From Bryobacterales bacterium (lineage in GTDB: Bacteria; Acidobacteriota; Terriglobia; Bryobacterales; Bryobacteraceae): a DNA stretch of 8,236 nucleotides. Every line of letters starts with the position of its first letter. Positions within the stretch are counted from its first letter, which is position 1. Shown in pieces: positions 1 through 6,581 of the stretch. The stretch is taken from contig PLGA01000105.1 of the NCBI GenBank assembly GCA_003139735.1, positions 9,989-18,224 on the forward strand, written 5' to 3'. The position numbers and the translations under genes were made by a program. Below the pieces are notes generated by a model. It was given only the letters and a program-made list of their open reading frames with translations, searched no databases and was not told the origin of the DNA.

Positions 1-329
1 AAGCTCAGGGCATGGGACTGCACCATCTGCGCGAGGTTCAGCATGCGCCGCAACTGCGCGGCGGTATGCGGAATCCGCACCGACATGATCGCTTCGCATG
101 CCTTTGCCGACGCCACCAGGTGGCTTACCGGACAAATGCCGCAGATGCGCGCCATGAGCGAGGGCATCTCATAGAACGGCCGGCCTTCGCAGAACTTTTC
201 GAACCCGCGGAACTGCGTCACATGGAAATAGGCTTCTTCCACGCGGCCCTGTTCGTCCAGGTGGAGCGAGATTTTGGAATGGCCCTCGATGCGGGTGACC
301 GGGTCGATTACGATTTTTTGCCTTGGCAT
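1..329 (-). CDS. hoxH: HoxH, large (NiFe) subunit of NAD-linked [NiFe] hydrogenase, N-terminal 109 residues only
   Basis: Catalytic subunit that holds the Ni-Fe(CN)2CO site, where H2 is split or formed in the HoxEFUYH complex. The frame is open from ATG at 329 to the window edge, giving 109 residues; family members are about 470-490 residues, so roughly three quarters lies outside. Directly visible are the N-terminal '[13 protein letters not shown]' block typical of NiFe large subunits and, at residues 61-70, the L1 motif [10 protein letters not shown], whose Cys63 and Cys66 are two of the four nickel ligands. The C-terminal DPCxxC pair and cleavage tail cannot be seen. The start lies 5 bases after the hoxY stop, with only a weak GGAT-type ribosome site, so translation probably depends on readthrough from hoxY. 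Identification is firm; the truncation is an artefact of the window, not a broken gene as far as can be seen. Confidence 0.96.
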   Translation of the reverse strand, partial: MPRQKIVIDPVTRIEGHSKISLHLDEQGRVEEAYFHVTQFRGFEKFCEGRPFYEMPSLMARICGICPVSHLVASAKACEAIMSVRIPHTAAQLRRMLNLAQMVQSHALS

Positions 330-334
330 TGTGG

Positions 335-901
335 TTATCCGAATTTCGCGGCCGGGTTGGAGACTTTCCCTTCCAGCAGGTCGCTCAGCACCGAAAAAAT
401 GAGATCGGCCGAGGGCGGACAGCCGGGGATGAACAGGTCCACCGGAACGGCTTCATGCACAGGACGGACGGCGGGCAGCAGCGTCGGGACAATCTCGCGG
501 GGAATCTGCGGATCGAGCGTGACGTTCTCAAGATAAGCGCGCCGCAGCACGGCCGAGGCGCCGAACTTGTTGCGCATGGCGGGGACGTTGCCGGTGACCG
601 CGCAATCGCCAAGCGAAACCAGCAGCTTGGTGCGCGCGCGGACCATCTTGATGCGGTGCAGGTCTTCCTCGCTCGAGATGGCGCCCTCGACCAGCGTCAC
701 GTCCACCTCGGCGGGAAACTCCTTCAGATCGACCAGAGGACCCCAGACCACGGTCACTCGTTTGGCCAACTCGATGAGGCGCTCGTCGGTATCGAGCAGC
801 GACATGTGGCAGCCGGAGCAGCCGTCGAGCCAGACGGTGGCGAGGCGGATTTTCTTTGGTTGCTCGGCAGGCAGGGAGGCCTGCCCCACTGGCGCGCTCA
901 T
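335..901 (-). CDS. hoxY: HoxY, small subunit of NAD-linked [NiFe] hydrogenase
   Basis: Small subunit that carries the [4Fe-4S] cluster proximal to the NiFe site and passes electrons between HoxH and HoxU. The protein is 188 residues, the short form expected for group 3d, lacking the C-terminal medial/distal cluster domain and the Tat signal of membrane-bound hydrogenases, so it is cytoplasmic. All four likely cluster ligands are present: Cys28 and Cys31 in '[10 protein letters not shown]', Cys100 in 'GDCAVTGN' and Cys161 in 'IPGCPPSAD'. The start at 901 is chosen over a longer upstream frame (to 1081) because the extra 60 residues are antisense-like junk without homology, because the ATG shares bases with the hoxU stop (ATGA), and because GGGAGGG sits 6 bases upstream at 908-914. 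The short lead of about 17 residues before the core is slightly Pro/Gln rich. Confidence 0.95.
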   Translation of the reverse strand: MSAPVGQASLPAEQPKKIRLATVWLDGCSGCHMSLLDTDERLIELAKRVTVVWGPLVDLKEFPAEVDVTLVEGAISSEEDLHRIKMVRARTKLLVSLGDCAVTGNVPAMRNKFGASAVLRRAYLENVTLDPQIPREIVPTLLPAVRPVHEAVPVDLFIPGCPPSADLIFSVLSDLLEGKVSNPAAKFG

Positions 902-1620
902 TTGCGGCCCTCCCGCATGAGCGTGAGATACGGCAGGAACTGCCTGCGTTTGGACATTTCGGCGACCGATTTTCCTTTCTCGGAGAGCGCGCCGGTGGGG
1001 CACACCTGCACGCACTTGCCGCACCCGGTGCAGCTTTCCGACTTGCCCCAGGGCTGCGCCAGGTCCGTGATCACGCGGCACTCGACGCCGCGCGCCATCA
1101 CGTCCCAGGTATGGGCCCCCTCAATCTCGTCGCACACGCGCACGCAGCGGGTGCACAGGATGCAGCGGTTGTGATCCACCACGAAGCGTTCGTGCGAAGC
1201 GTCCACGGGCAGGCTGGGGTATTGATAGGGGAAGTGGACGTGCGTCATGCCCAGCTTGAGCGCCAGCGATTGCAGGTCGCAGTGGCCGTTCACCACGCAC
1301 ACCGAGCAAACGTGGTTGCGCTCGGCGAACAGCAGTTCCAGAATGCCGTGGCGGTAGCGGTCCAGACGCTCGGAGTTGGCGATCACTTCCATGCCTTCGG
1401 CCACGCGCGTGACGCAGGCGGGCAGCAGGCGCGGCGAGCCCTTCAACTCGATGAGACAGAGGCGGCACGCGCCCACGGTGGAAAGCCCCGGCAGGTCGCA
1501 GAGAGTGGGGATGAAGATATCGTTTTCGCGCGCGACATCGAGAATGGTCTGGTCTTCGCGCGCGCCGACCTCACGGCCGTCAATGGTTAGGGTCTTGACG
1601 CGAACGGTGGATTTGGTCAT
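898..1620 (-). CDS. hoxU: HoxU, Fe-S electron-transfer (diaphorase) subunit of NAD-linked hydrogenase
   Basis: Homologue of the N-terminal part of complex I NuoG; it wires HoxF/HoxE to HoxY through a chain of clusters. The 240-residue length fits the family. In order: a plant-type [2Fe-2S] ferredoxin domain (residues about 5-80) with Cys41, Cys52, Cys55 and Cys69; a NuoG-like segment with His103, Cys105, Cys108 and Cys114 ('NHVCSVC...GHCDLQ') that probably binds a [4Fe-4S] cluster; and a two-cluster ferredoxin domain with Cys153/156/159/163 ('[11 protein letters not shown]') and Cys197/200/203/207 ('[11 protein letters not shown]'). No ligand is missing. The start at 1620 is supported by a perfect AGGAGG at 1628-1633, 7 bases upstream, and by the ATGA overlap with the hoxF stop. 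The stop overlaps the hoxY start in the same way. The alternative reading as a NuoG fragment is unlikely given hoxY and hoxH downstream. Confidence 0.96.
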   Translation of the reverse strand: MTKSTVRVKTLTIDGREVGAREDQTILDVARENDIFIPTLCDLPGLSTVGACRLCLIELKGSPRLLPACVTRVAEGMEVIANSERLDRYRHGILELLFAERNHVCSVCVVNGHCDLQSLALKLGMTHVHFPYQYPSLPVDASHERFVVDHNRCILCTRCVRVCDEIEGAHTWDVMARGVECRVITDLAQPWGKSESCTGCGKCVQVCPTGALSEKGKSVAEMSKRRQFLPYLTLMREGRK

Positions 1621-3269
1621 TTCGCCACCTCCTCACCGCCGCGGTGGACGCCGGCGCAGACTCCGGCCGGACACTCGCCGGCGACGTGGGCGTCGTACTC
1701 GCCGCGGAAGTATTGCATGGTGGTGAGCACCGGGGTGGGAGCGCCCTGGCCCAGGCCGCACAGGCTGGTGTTGCGGACCAGGTCGCAAAGCTCTTCGAGC
1801 AGCGCCAAATCCGCCGGGGTCCCTTCGCCCGCCGTGATCCTGGCGAGAATGCCGTGCATCTGCTGGGTGCCGGCGCGGCAGGGAATGCACTTGCCGCAGG
1901 ATTCGCTCATGCAGAATTCCATGAAGTACTTGGCGACGTCGACCATGCAGGACGTCTCGTCCATGACGATCATGCCGCCCGATCCCATCATGGAGCCGAT
2001 GCTTTTGAGGGATTCGTAATCCACGGGAAGATCCATGTGCTTCTCGGGGATGCAGCCGCCGGAGGGGCCGCCGGTCTGGACGGCCTTGCACTTCTTGCCG
2101 TCGGGAATGCCGCCGCCGATCTCATTGACCACTTCGCGGAGCGTGATGCCCATGGGCACTTCGATCAGCCCGGTGTTGGTCACGCGGCCGGCCAGGGCGA
2201 AAACCTTGGTGCCCTTGCTCTTTTCCGTGCCGATTCCCGCGAACCAGGCCGCGCCGTTGCGGAGGATGGGCGCGACGTTGGCGAAGGTTTCGACGTTATT
2301 GATCAGGGTGGGGCTGTCCCACAGGCCCGATTCGGCGGGATAGGGAGGCCGCGGCCGCGGCGTGCCGCGCTTGCCCTCGATGGAGGCGATCAGGGCGGTC
2401 TCCTCGCCGCAGACGAACGCCCCGGCGCCGAGCCGGATATCCACGTGGAAGCTGAAACGCGAACCGCAGATGCTGTTGCCCAGCAGACCCAGGCGATCGG
2501 CCTGCCGGATGGCGGTTTTCAGGTTCTTCACCGCCAGCGGGTATTCGGCGCGAACGTAGAGAAAACCCTTCTGAGCGCCGACGGCGTAGGCCGCGATGGC
2601 CATGCCTTCGAGCACGCGATGCGGGTCGCTTTCGAGGACCGCGCGGTCCATAAACGCGCCGGGGTCGCCTTCGTCGGCGTTGCAGATGACGAATTTTTCC
2701 TGTTCGCCGGTCTTGGCGACGGTGCTCCACTTGAGGCCGGTGGGATAGCCCGCGCCGCCGCGCCCGCGCAGGCCGCTGCGGATGATCTCCTGAATCACTT
2801 CCTGCGGGCTCCGCTCGGCGATGGTGTGCACCAGAGCGAGGTAGCCGTCGTGGGCGATGTAGTCTTCAATGCGCTCGGGATCGATCTTGCCGCAATTCTC
2901 CAGAACGATTTTCTTCTGGCGCTCGAAGAAGGGCACGTTGGTGGGACATTCCTGCGGGCCGCCGGCGCCGGTATCGAGGCTGCCCACGACGTCGGGGGCT
3001 TCCTCGGGCGTGACGTTGGCGAACATCTTGCCTTCGGTTTCGACCGAAACCAGCGGGCCGGCGCTGCAAAGCCCCATGCAGCCGACGCCTTTCACGAGCA
3101 CTTCGTTCTTCATGCCCGATTCGGCGACTTCCTTCCGGATGGCGTCGAGCACGTGGTCGCCGCCCGAGGAGAGACAGCCGGCGGCGGTGCAAACGCAGAC
3201 GCGGTGCTGGTATCTCTTCTCGGCTTCGCGCTCGGTTTCGGCGATCTTACGAAGCTCCTCAATGGTCAT
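1617..3269 (-). CDS. hoxF: HoxF, NAD(H)- and FMN-binding diaphorase subunit of NAD-linked hydrogenase
   Basis: Site of NAD+/NADH exchange, homologous to complex I NuoF with a NuoE-like domain fused in front. From the chosen start the protein is 550 residues. Residues about 20-110 form the thioredoxin-like [2Fe-2S] domain with Cys27, Cys32, Cys64 and Cys68 ('CTAAGC', 'GCMGLC'). Residues about 166-181 hold the glycine-rich FMN loop ('[16 protein letters not shown]'), followed by '[14 protein letters not shown]' and '[11 protein letters not shown]', the NADH/FMN signature. The C-terminal region has '[13 protein letters not shown]' (Cys458, 461, 464) and a distal Cys at about 504 ('SLCGLGQ') for the N3-type [4Fe-4S] cluster. 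The frame extends 22 codons further, but the ATG at 3269 is preferred: its '[11 protein letters not shown]' beginning resembles HoxF N-termini and an AGAAAGG lies 8 bases upstream (3278-3284). It overlaps hoxE by 11 bases and hoxU by 4. Confidence 0.96.
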   Translation of the reverse strand: MTIEELRKIAETEREAEKRYQHRVCVCTAAGCLSSGGDHVLDAIRKEVAESGMKNEVLVKGVGCMGLCSAGPLVSVETEGKMFANVTPEEAPDVVGSLDTGAGGPQECPTNVPFFERQKKIVLENCGKIDPERIEDYIAHDGYLALVHTIAERSPQEVIQEIIRSGLRGRGGAGYPTGLKWSTVAKTGEQEKFVICNADEGDPGAFMDRAVLESDPHRVLEGMAIAAYAVGAQKGFLYVRAEYPLAVKNLKTAIRQADRLGLLGNSICGSRFSFHVDIRLGAGAFVCGEETALIASIEGKRGTPRPRPPYPAESGLWDSPTLINNVETFANVAPILRNGAAWFAGIGTEKSKGTKVFALAGRVTNTGLIEVPMGITLREVVNEIGGGIPDGKKCKAVQTGGPSGGCIPEKHMDLPVDYESLKSIGSMMGSGGMIVMDETSCMVDVAKYFMEFCMSESCGKCIPCRAGTQQMHGILARITAGEGTPADLALLEELCDLVRNTSLCGLGQGAPTPVLTTMQYFRGEYDAHVAGECPAGVCAGVHRGGEEVAK

Positions 3270-3765
3270 GGCGGATGCCTTTCTCGATGCGTGCGAGCAT
3301 CTGTTCGGGGCCAACCTTGCCCAGCACCGCGCCATCCATCACCACCGCCGGCGCGAGACCGCAGGACCCCAGACAGCGGGCCGTCAGGACGGAAAGCTGG
3401 TCATCGGGAGTGGTCTCGCCGGGTTTGACGCCGTAGGTCTTCTCGATGGCGGCGAGCAGCCCCGCAGCGCCTTTGATATAACACGCGGTGCCGGTACACA
3501 CGACGCAGGTGTGCTTTCCTTTGGGCTTGAGGGTGAAGTAATGATAGAACGTGGCGGCGCCATAGACGAGGCTGAGCGGAACGCGCAGGGTCATGGCGAC
3601 GAACTTCAGCGCGATGTCGTCCAAATACCCGAAAGCTTCTTGCACGGTATGCAGCGTCTCGATGAGGGCGTTCGGTTCGCGCCCGTGGCGGCGCGCCGTA
3701 GCCTCGACGATTTTCCATCGTTTGTCGTCCGAGGGCAGTTGTGGCGAGCCTAGGTAAGTCAGCAT
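3259..3765 (-). CDS. hoxE: HoxE, NuoE-like [2Fe-2S] diaphorase subunit of bidirectional hydrogenase
   Basis: NuoE-like protein that docks on HoxF; its presence marks the pentameric HoxEFUYH form known from cyanobacteria, as opposed to HoxFUYH of Cupriavidus necator. From ATG 3765 it is 168 residues: an N-terminal helical segment (residues about 14-80, '[15 protein letters not shown]', '[12 protein letters not shown]', '[13 protein letters not shown]') and a thioredoxin-like [2Fe-2S] domain with Cys90, Cys95 ('CTGTAC'), Cys131 and Cys135 ('CLGSC'). The frame stays open to an ATG at 3897, but the 44 extra residues are Pro/Arg rich without recognisable similarity, so 3765 is preferred. Its weakness is that no good Shine-Dalgarno sequence precedes 3765, so the start is less certain than the identity. 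It is the first gene of the operon, and the promoter should lie in the stretch beyond 3766. Confidence 0.93.
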   Translation of the reverse strand: MLTYLGSPQLPSDDKRWKIVEATARRHGREPNALIETLHTVQEAFGYLDDIALKFVAMTLRVPLSLVYGAATFYHYFTLKPKGKHTCVVCTGTACYIKGAAGLLAAIEKTYGVKPGETTPDDQLSVLTARCLGSCGLAPAVVMDGAVLGKVGPEQMLARIEKGIRHDH

Positions 3766-3857
3766 GGAAACGTTCAGAGTAGCAGGTAGCGTTCCAGAAC
3801 AAGGGTCCAAGGGTTTCAGCGACTTGCGGCGCGGCGGGCTTGGGAACAGCGGCGGAT

Positions 3858-3890
3858 GGCCCAGTTTCCGGGGCAAAAGGCCCAGGTTTT
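3858..3890. repeat. Direct repeat GGCCCAG, 21 bp apart, upstream of hoxE
   Basis: GGCCCAGTTT (3858-3867) recurs as GGCCCAGGTTTT (3879-3890). The start-to-start distance is 21 bp, about two turns of B-DNA, the geometry expected when a regulator binds the same face twice. It lies about 95-125 bp upstream of the chosen hoxE start. The repeat is short and the region is GC rich, so chance is possible. Confidence 0.3.
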
Positions 3891-3900
3891 CAAGCACTTA

Positions 3901-3925
3901 CATTTCCTCATGGCGTGGAGAAATG
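3901..3925. promoter_or_regulatory. Small dyad CATTTC-N13-GAAATG upstream of hoxE
   Basis: CATTTC at 3901-3906 is the inverse complement of GAAATG at 3920-3925, with a 13-base spacer. The flanking CTC and GGA extend the resemblance without perfect pairing. The arrangement suits an operator for a dimeric regulator or a weak hairpin. It lies about 140-160 bp upstream of hoxE. Only six base pairs support it. Confidence 0.2.
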
Positions 3926-3998
3926 CAACAACGAAATACCGACGGGCTGGGCAGAAACCGGGCGGACTCGCGACAGGCCCCACGCCGACCCCGACCAA

Positions 3999-4058
3999 GG
4001 ACAGACGGATCTGTCCACGCGGCGCAAAAGCAGCGCCTTGGGACAGATTCGTCTGTCC
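3999..4058. repeat. Nested palindrome: two self-complementary 18-mers that also pair with each other
   Basis: Arm 1 (3999-4016) and arm 2 (4041-4058) each form a 7-bp stem GGACAGA/TCTGTCC, with tetraloops CGGA and TTCG. Arm 1 is also the inverse complement of arm 2 over all 18 bases, with one G-T wobble (4008 with 4049). Between them GGCGC (4021-4025) and GCGCC (4033-4037) give an inner stem with a 7-base loop. The DNA can therefore fold as one long hairpin or as two to three small ones. It begins directly beyond the stop codon of the orphan gene on the minus strand. There is no T tract after it on either strand, so it is not a textbook intrinsic terminator; a REP/MITE-like interspersed repeat is my best guess. 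Confidence 0.8.
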
Positions 4059-4724
4059 CTAGCGACGTACGGCGAGGGGTTCGCCGTTCGGGAGGCGTCC
4101 GAAGGTGCTGGAAATCGGCACGGGGCGCAGCGGATCGGGGTCTGGGGACGGGCGCCAAGGGGCGAGGCCGGGAGTCGATGAAACGAACCCAAGTCCCCCC
4201 GTTTGCGGGGTGGCAGAGGCGGACATTGCCTGAGGCTTCGACGGCTGCTCGGCCACGGACTCGGGATCGGCGGAGTCCTCTTTGAGGCGGCGGATCTCGG
4301 TGAGGGCGCGGAGGTAGCTGCGGTCGAGGGTCGAAAGCTGGCGGAACACCTTCTGAAGAGTGTTGCTGCCGGCGGCGTCGGACTGCCAGGCGTAGCTGAG
4401 GGGTCCGGGGATGCCGGGGCGGCCGGCCAGGACGGTGTAAAGCTCGGCCTGCGCGCGTTGGAGGCGGCGGCGGAGCCAGTCGCTGAGGATGAGGGTATCG
4501 ACGAGGTAGCGCTCGATGGCGGTCTGGGGACAGATCTGGTCCTGGTATTCGGCGGCGAGGCATTCGAGATCGGCCTGGTTTTCGCCGGGGATGACGGTTT
4601 GACGGGCATCGACGCCGTGTTTCAGGGCGTTGAAGCGGGAGACTTGCTTGCCAGCGGGGGTTCGCGGCCCGGTGGATTTTTCCGCGTTGAGGCGGTTGGC
4701 CTGGAGTTGGTTCGCAGTTATCAT
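4059..4724 (-). CDS. Orphan protein of unknown function with STGPRT/NALKHG N-terminal motif
   Basis: A 221-residue protein of unknown function. Residues about 3-40 have the pattern 'NRLNAEKSTGPRTPAGK' then 'SRFNALKHGVDA', followed by 'VIPGEN' and a predicted-helical, Arg/Leu/Glu-rich middle (about 55-155) with no signal peptide or membrane segment. I remember this N-terminal signature from uncharacterised proteins, often in many copies, in Acidobacteriota and Planctomycetota, but no function is established to my knowledge. The last 65 or so residues are low in complexity and rich in Pro, Ser and Gly, and the DNA under them includes a small GC hairpin (CCCCG/CGGGG, 4197-4210); this tail may be repeat-derived. 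Start ATG 4724 gives the family-like beginning 'MITANQLQANRLN', though no clear Shine-Dalgarno precedes it. The stop lies one base from the nested palindrome. Confidence 0.75.
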   Translation of the reverse strand: MITANQLQANRLNAEKSTGPRTPAGKQVSRFNALKHGVDARQTVIPGENQADLECLAAEYQDQICPQTAIERYLVDTLILSDWLRRRLQRAQAELYTVLAGRPGIPGPLSYAWQSDAAGSNTLQKVFRQLSTLDRSYLRALTEIRRLKEDSADPESVAEQPSKPQAMSASATPQTGGLGFVSSTPGLAPWRPSPDPDPLRPVPISSTFGRLPNGEPLAVRR

Positions 4725-5162
4725 GTCAGGCTCAGGGTAGCTGAGGGACTTGGGGGGTTCGGACGGGGTCAGGCGGCAGGTTGTTGATAGGGAAGGAAAA
4801 AGAAATCGGAATTCGCTGTGACCGGTGGACGGCGGCGCTACGCTTCGTCACGGGAATCGGGCATCGGAACACATGCCGTTGCGGGACTGCCCAGTGTACC
4901 TGTTGGGAAAAGCCCGTCGGACGTGACCGGGGGAGTGCCGGGGCCAATGCGCGGGAGGACCGTTGGGCCACTTCTATGATAATCCCACTTCAGGACCAGA
5001 ACGGGCTAGAGGGGAAGGCGAAGGACCTGTGGGGTGCACTGAATACACAGGATTCCCCCAGTTTTGAGCTTTACGGGCAGGGACAACCCCTTCATGCCGG
5101 ACCGAAGACGTCGCCCGGATGATGGAATGCAACCAGCAGGATCGGAGGATCGTGGCTGGGGG

Positions 5163-5168
5163 TATACT
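5163..5168 (+). promoter_or_regulatory. Candidate -10 element (TATACT) for the secreted-protein operon
   Basis: TATACT lies about 115 bases before the first gene of the plus-strand operon and differs from TATAAT at one position. No TTGACA-like hexamer is found 16-18 bases upstream and there is no extended -10 TG. It is the best -10 match I noticed in the spacer, but the call is weak. Confidence 0.25.
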
Positions 5169-5270
5169 GAATCGAATCCGGGAGTATGTGTGTCTCTCGT
5201 TCCGCGTGGAGTGGCGTCAGGTAACGAAGTCGAGTCACGCAACGTCCTGGGTTCAGTAACGATATCCGCT

Positions 5271-5277
5271 AGGGAGG
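5271..5277 (+). promoter_or_regulatory. Ribosome binding site AGGGAGG for the first secreted protein
   Basis: AGGGAGG stands 5 bases before the ATG at 5283. It fixes that start, which is also the first residue of a plausible signal peptide. Confidence 0.8.
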
Positions 5278-5282
5278 TCTGA

Positions 5283-6578
5283 ATGGCCATCTTCGCCAGG
5301 CTCCTCCGGCTCGCCGCCGCCGCAGCCCTATCCGTTCCGCTTGCTCACGTACAGCCTCTGCACCCAATCTCGATTGAGGGGGACGTAGTGGACGCCTTAA
5401 CCGGAACGGGCATCCCCGGCGCGCGCGTCCGTTTCTCACTGCCGGGGGAAGACCTGTTCTTCGTCACCACGGACGCCCAGGGGCATTTCCTCCTAACCGG
5501 CGAGGACGGATTGGATATCCCCCTCTCCGCCGCCTGTCCGGGCTATGTGGAACCCGCCGCCGCCGGCGGGCGAAGCCTTGTGCAAGAGGTCTCACGCTCC
5601 AGCGCGGGGGTCCTTTATCGGCTGGAGTTGGTTCGCCAGAGCGCCATCGTGGGCAAGGTGATCGATCCGGTGGGCGTGCCCATCGCCGGAGTCAGCGTTA
5701 AGGTGGACAGCGTTAAGGTGATGCAGGAGCTTTTGCACCGGAGCGTTCTCGTCGATGACGACTTCCGCCACTTTACGGCGAACGTACAAACGAACGATCT
5801 CGGCGAATATCGTTTCCCGCTTCAGCCGGGGACCTACTATTTGGCTGCCGAACCGGAGGTCATAATCACTGGTTCGACGGCTCCGCCGCAGGATCCATCC
5901 CAGCGCCTGACGTATTACCCGCACGGGGTGAAGGCTTCCCAGGCCGAGCCGGTGCAACTCGCCGAAGGTGAGGAGCGGCGCGTGGATATCCAGATCGTCC
6001 GCGAAGGCGGGGTGAAGGTACGCGGGCGGATTCTGGGCGTGCAAGGCGGCGAAGGCGCGCGCTTGTCTATGGACGTCACACCCTTGAACTCCGGCGGCCG
6101 AATCTGGCACTTCGACAACATCGACGGCCGTTTTGAGGCCCCGGCCTTATTGCCGGGCACATACCGATTTATTGCGTCGGAGGGTTTCAGCGGGGAAGAC
6201 GGCCCGGTAGCCGTCGCGCGGAGGAGGGTCGAAGTCGGCAGTGCGGATCTTGATGGCGTCGATCTCGAATTGCAGCCCACGGTGGAGATCACGGGCTCGG
6301 TGGCGTTCGGGAGCGGCTGCCCCGCCGCGCCGTCCGTAGGGTCGATCTCAGAACAAAGCGACCAGTACACGTACCAGATTCGCCCCGATGCGGGCGGCCT
6401 GTTCACGTTGAAACACGTCATTCAAGGCCATTACAAGACGTATGTGATGGCGGGATCCCCCGCCAAGGCCGCCGCAGCGTCGGTGAAGTTCGGCGAGGCG
6501 GCCGGCGGCGACGGCTTCGACGTTTCAGCCGCGAACACCGGACCGCTGCGCATTACCATTAGCTGCCCTGGGAGGTGA
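5283..6578 (+). CDS. Exported protein with carboxypeptidase-regulatory-like beta-sandwich repeats
   Basis: A 431-residue protein with a Sec-type signal peptide (residues 1 to about 21-24: Arg6/Arg9, then an Ala/Leu-rich core). After it come about four repeats of the carboxypeptidase-regulatory-like (PF13620-type) fold, at roughly 29-115, 119-195, 245-305 and 330-400. Each starts with a strand like 'IxGxVxD...G.PI.GA.V' and most close with 'D..G.F/YRF...L.PGTYYL'; NDLGEYRF is at 171-178. This fold usually serves as a structural or ligand-binding beta-sandwich on secreted proteins and at the front of TonB-dependent transporters, but no barrel, protease or anchor domain follows, so the role is unknown. 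It probably acts in the periplasm or outside the cell. It is followed after three bases by a paralogue, and both share the order of elements, suggesting tandem duplication. Confidence 0.85.
   Translation: MAIFARLLRLAAAAALSVPLAHVQPLHPISIEGDVVDALTGTGIPGARVRFSLPGEDLFFVTTDAQGHFLLTGEDGLDIPLSAACPGYVEPAAAGGRSLVQEVSRSSAGVLYRLELVRQSAIVGKVIDPVGVPIAGVSVKVDSVKVMQELLHRSVLVDDDFRHFTANVQTNDLGEYRFPLQPGTYYLAAEPEVIITGSTAPPQDPSQRLTYYPHGVKASQAEPVQLAEGEERRVDIQIVREGGVKVRGRILGVQGGEGARLSMDVTPLNSGGRIWHFDNIDGRFEAPALLPGTYRFIASEGFSGEDGPVAVARRRVEVGSADLDGVDLELQPTVEITGSVAFGSGCPAAPSVGSISEQSDQYTYQIRPDAGGLFTLKHVIQGHYKTYVMAGSPAKAAAASVKFGEAAGGDGFDVSAANTGPLRITISCPGR
6570..6578 (+). promoter_or_regulatory. Ribosome binding site GGGAGGTGA overlapping the upstream stop codon
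   Basis: GGGAGGTGA ends with the TGA stop of the first gene (6576-6578) and stands 3 bases before the ATG at 6582, with the GGAGG core 6-7 bases away. It decides the second gene's start and suggests translational coupling within one mRNA. Confidence 0.8.
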
Positions 6579-6581
6579 GCC

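Larger units (their letters stand above)
3766..3998. other. Non-coding stretch upstream of hoxE; probable hox promoter region
   Basis: No convincing gene is visible here. Frames crossing it give Pro/Arg-rich products without conserved motifs. The minus strand should carry the hox promoter because hoxE is the first gene, but I cannot point to a clear -35/-10 pair; a TTGAAA on the minus strand (3887-3892) has no good -10 partner. Two local patterns stand out: GGCCCAG repeated at 3858-3864 and 3879-3885, each followed by a T-rich run, and a dyad CATTTC/GAAATG at 3901-3906 and 3920-3925. Either could be an operator. I see no FNR-type TTGAT-N4-ATCAA box. Confidence 0.5.
4725..5282. other. 558-base non-coding spacer between divergent transcription units
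   Basis: Separates the minus-strand orphan gene from the plus-strand secreted pair. I find no conserved protein in any frame; the short open frames present lack recognisable motifs. Possible signals are a TATACT hexamer at 5163-5168, a TATGAT at 4975-4980 and a weak stem CCTGTG/CACAGG (5026-5031 with 5046-5051, 14-base loop). None has a matching -35 or convincing stability. The length is generous for two promoters, so degenerate repeat DNA or a small RNA are open possibilities. Confidence 0.5.

Noticed and set aside
335..1081. Longer HoxY starting 60 codons upstream
   Set aside because: The extra residues overlap hoxU and are Arg/Gly/Ala-rich noise. The ATG at 901 has a good ribosome site and an ATGA overlap with the hoxU stop.
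1644..3428. A 594-codon plus-strand open frame antisense to hoxF, longer than hoxF itself
   Set aside because: Its product is Ala/Gly/His/Asp-rich without motifs. The opposite strand encodes HoxF with every family signature, so this is a by-product of GC-rich third-position codon bias.
3849..3863. Possible sigma-54 promoter (TGG-N10-GC on the minus strand) before hoxE
   Set aside because: The GG and GC spacing fits but the -12 element reads CCGC instead of TTGC and the -24 element is imperfect. No regulator gene is nearby to support it.
3908..4609. Minus-strand open frames overlapping the orphan gene in other registers
   Set aside because: They are Pro/Ser/Arg-rich and lack any conserved motif, whereas the 4059-4724 frame carries the STGPRT/NALKHG signature.
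5026..5051. CCTGTG/CACAGG hairpin in the spacer as a terminator or riboswitch
   Set aside because: Only six pairs around a 14-base loop, with no T tract and no conserved aptamer elements visible.
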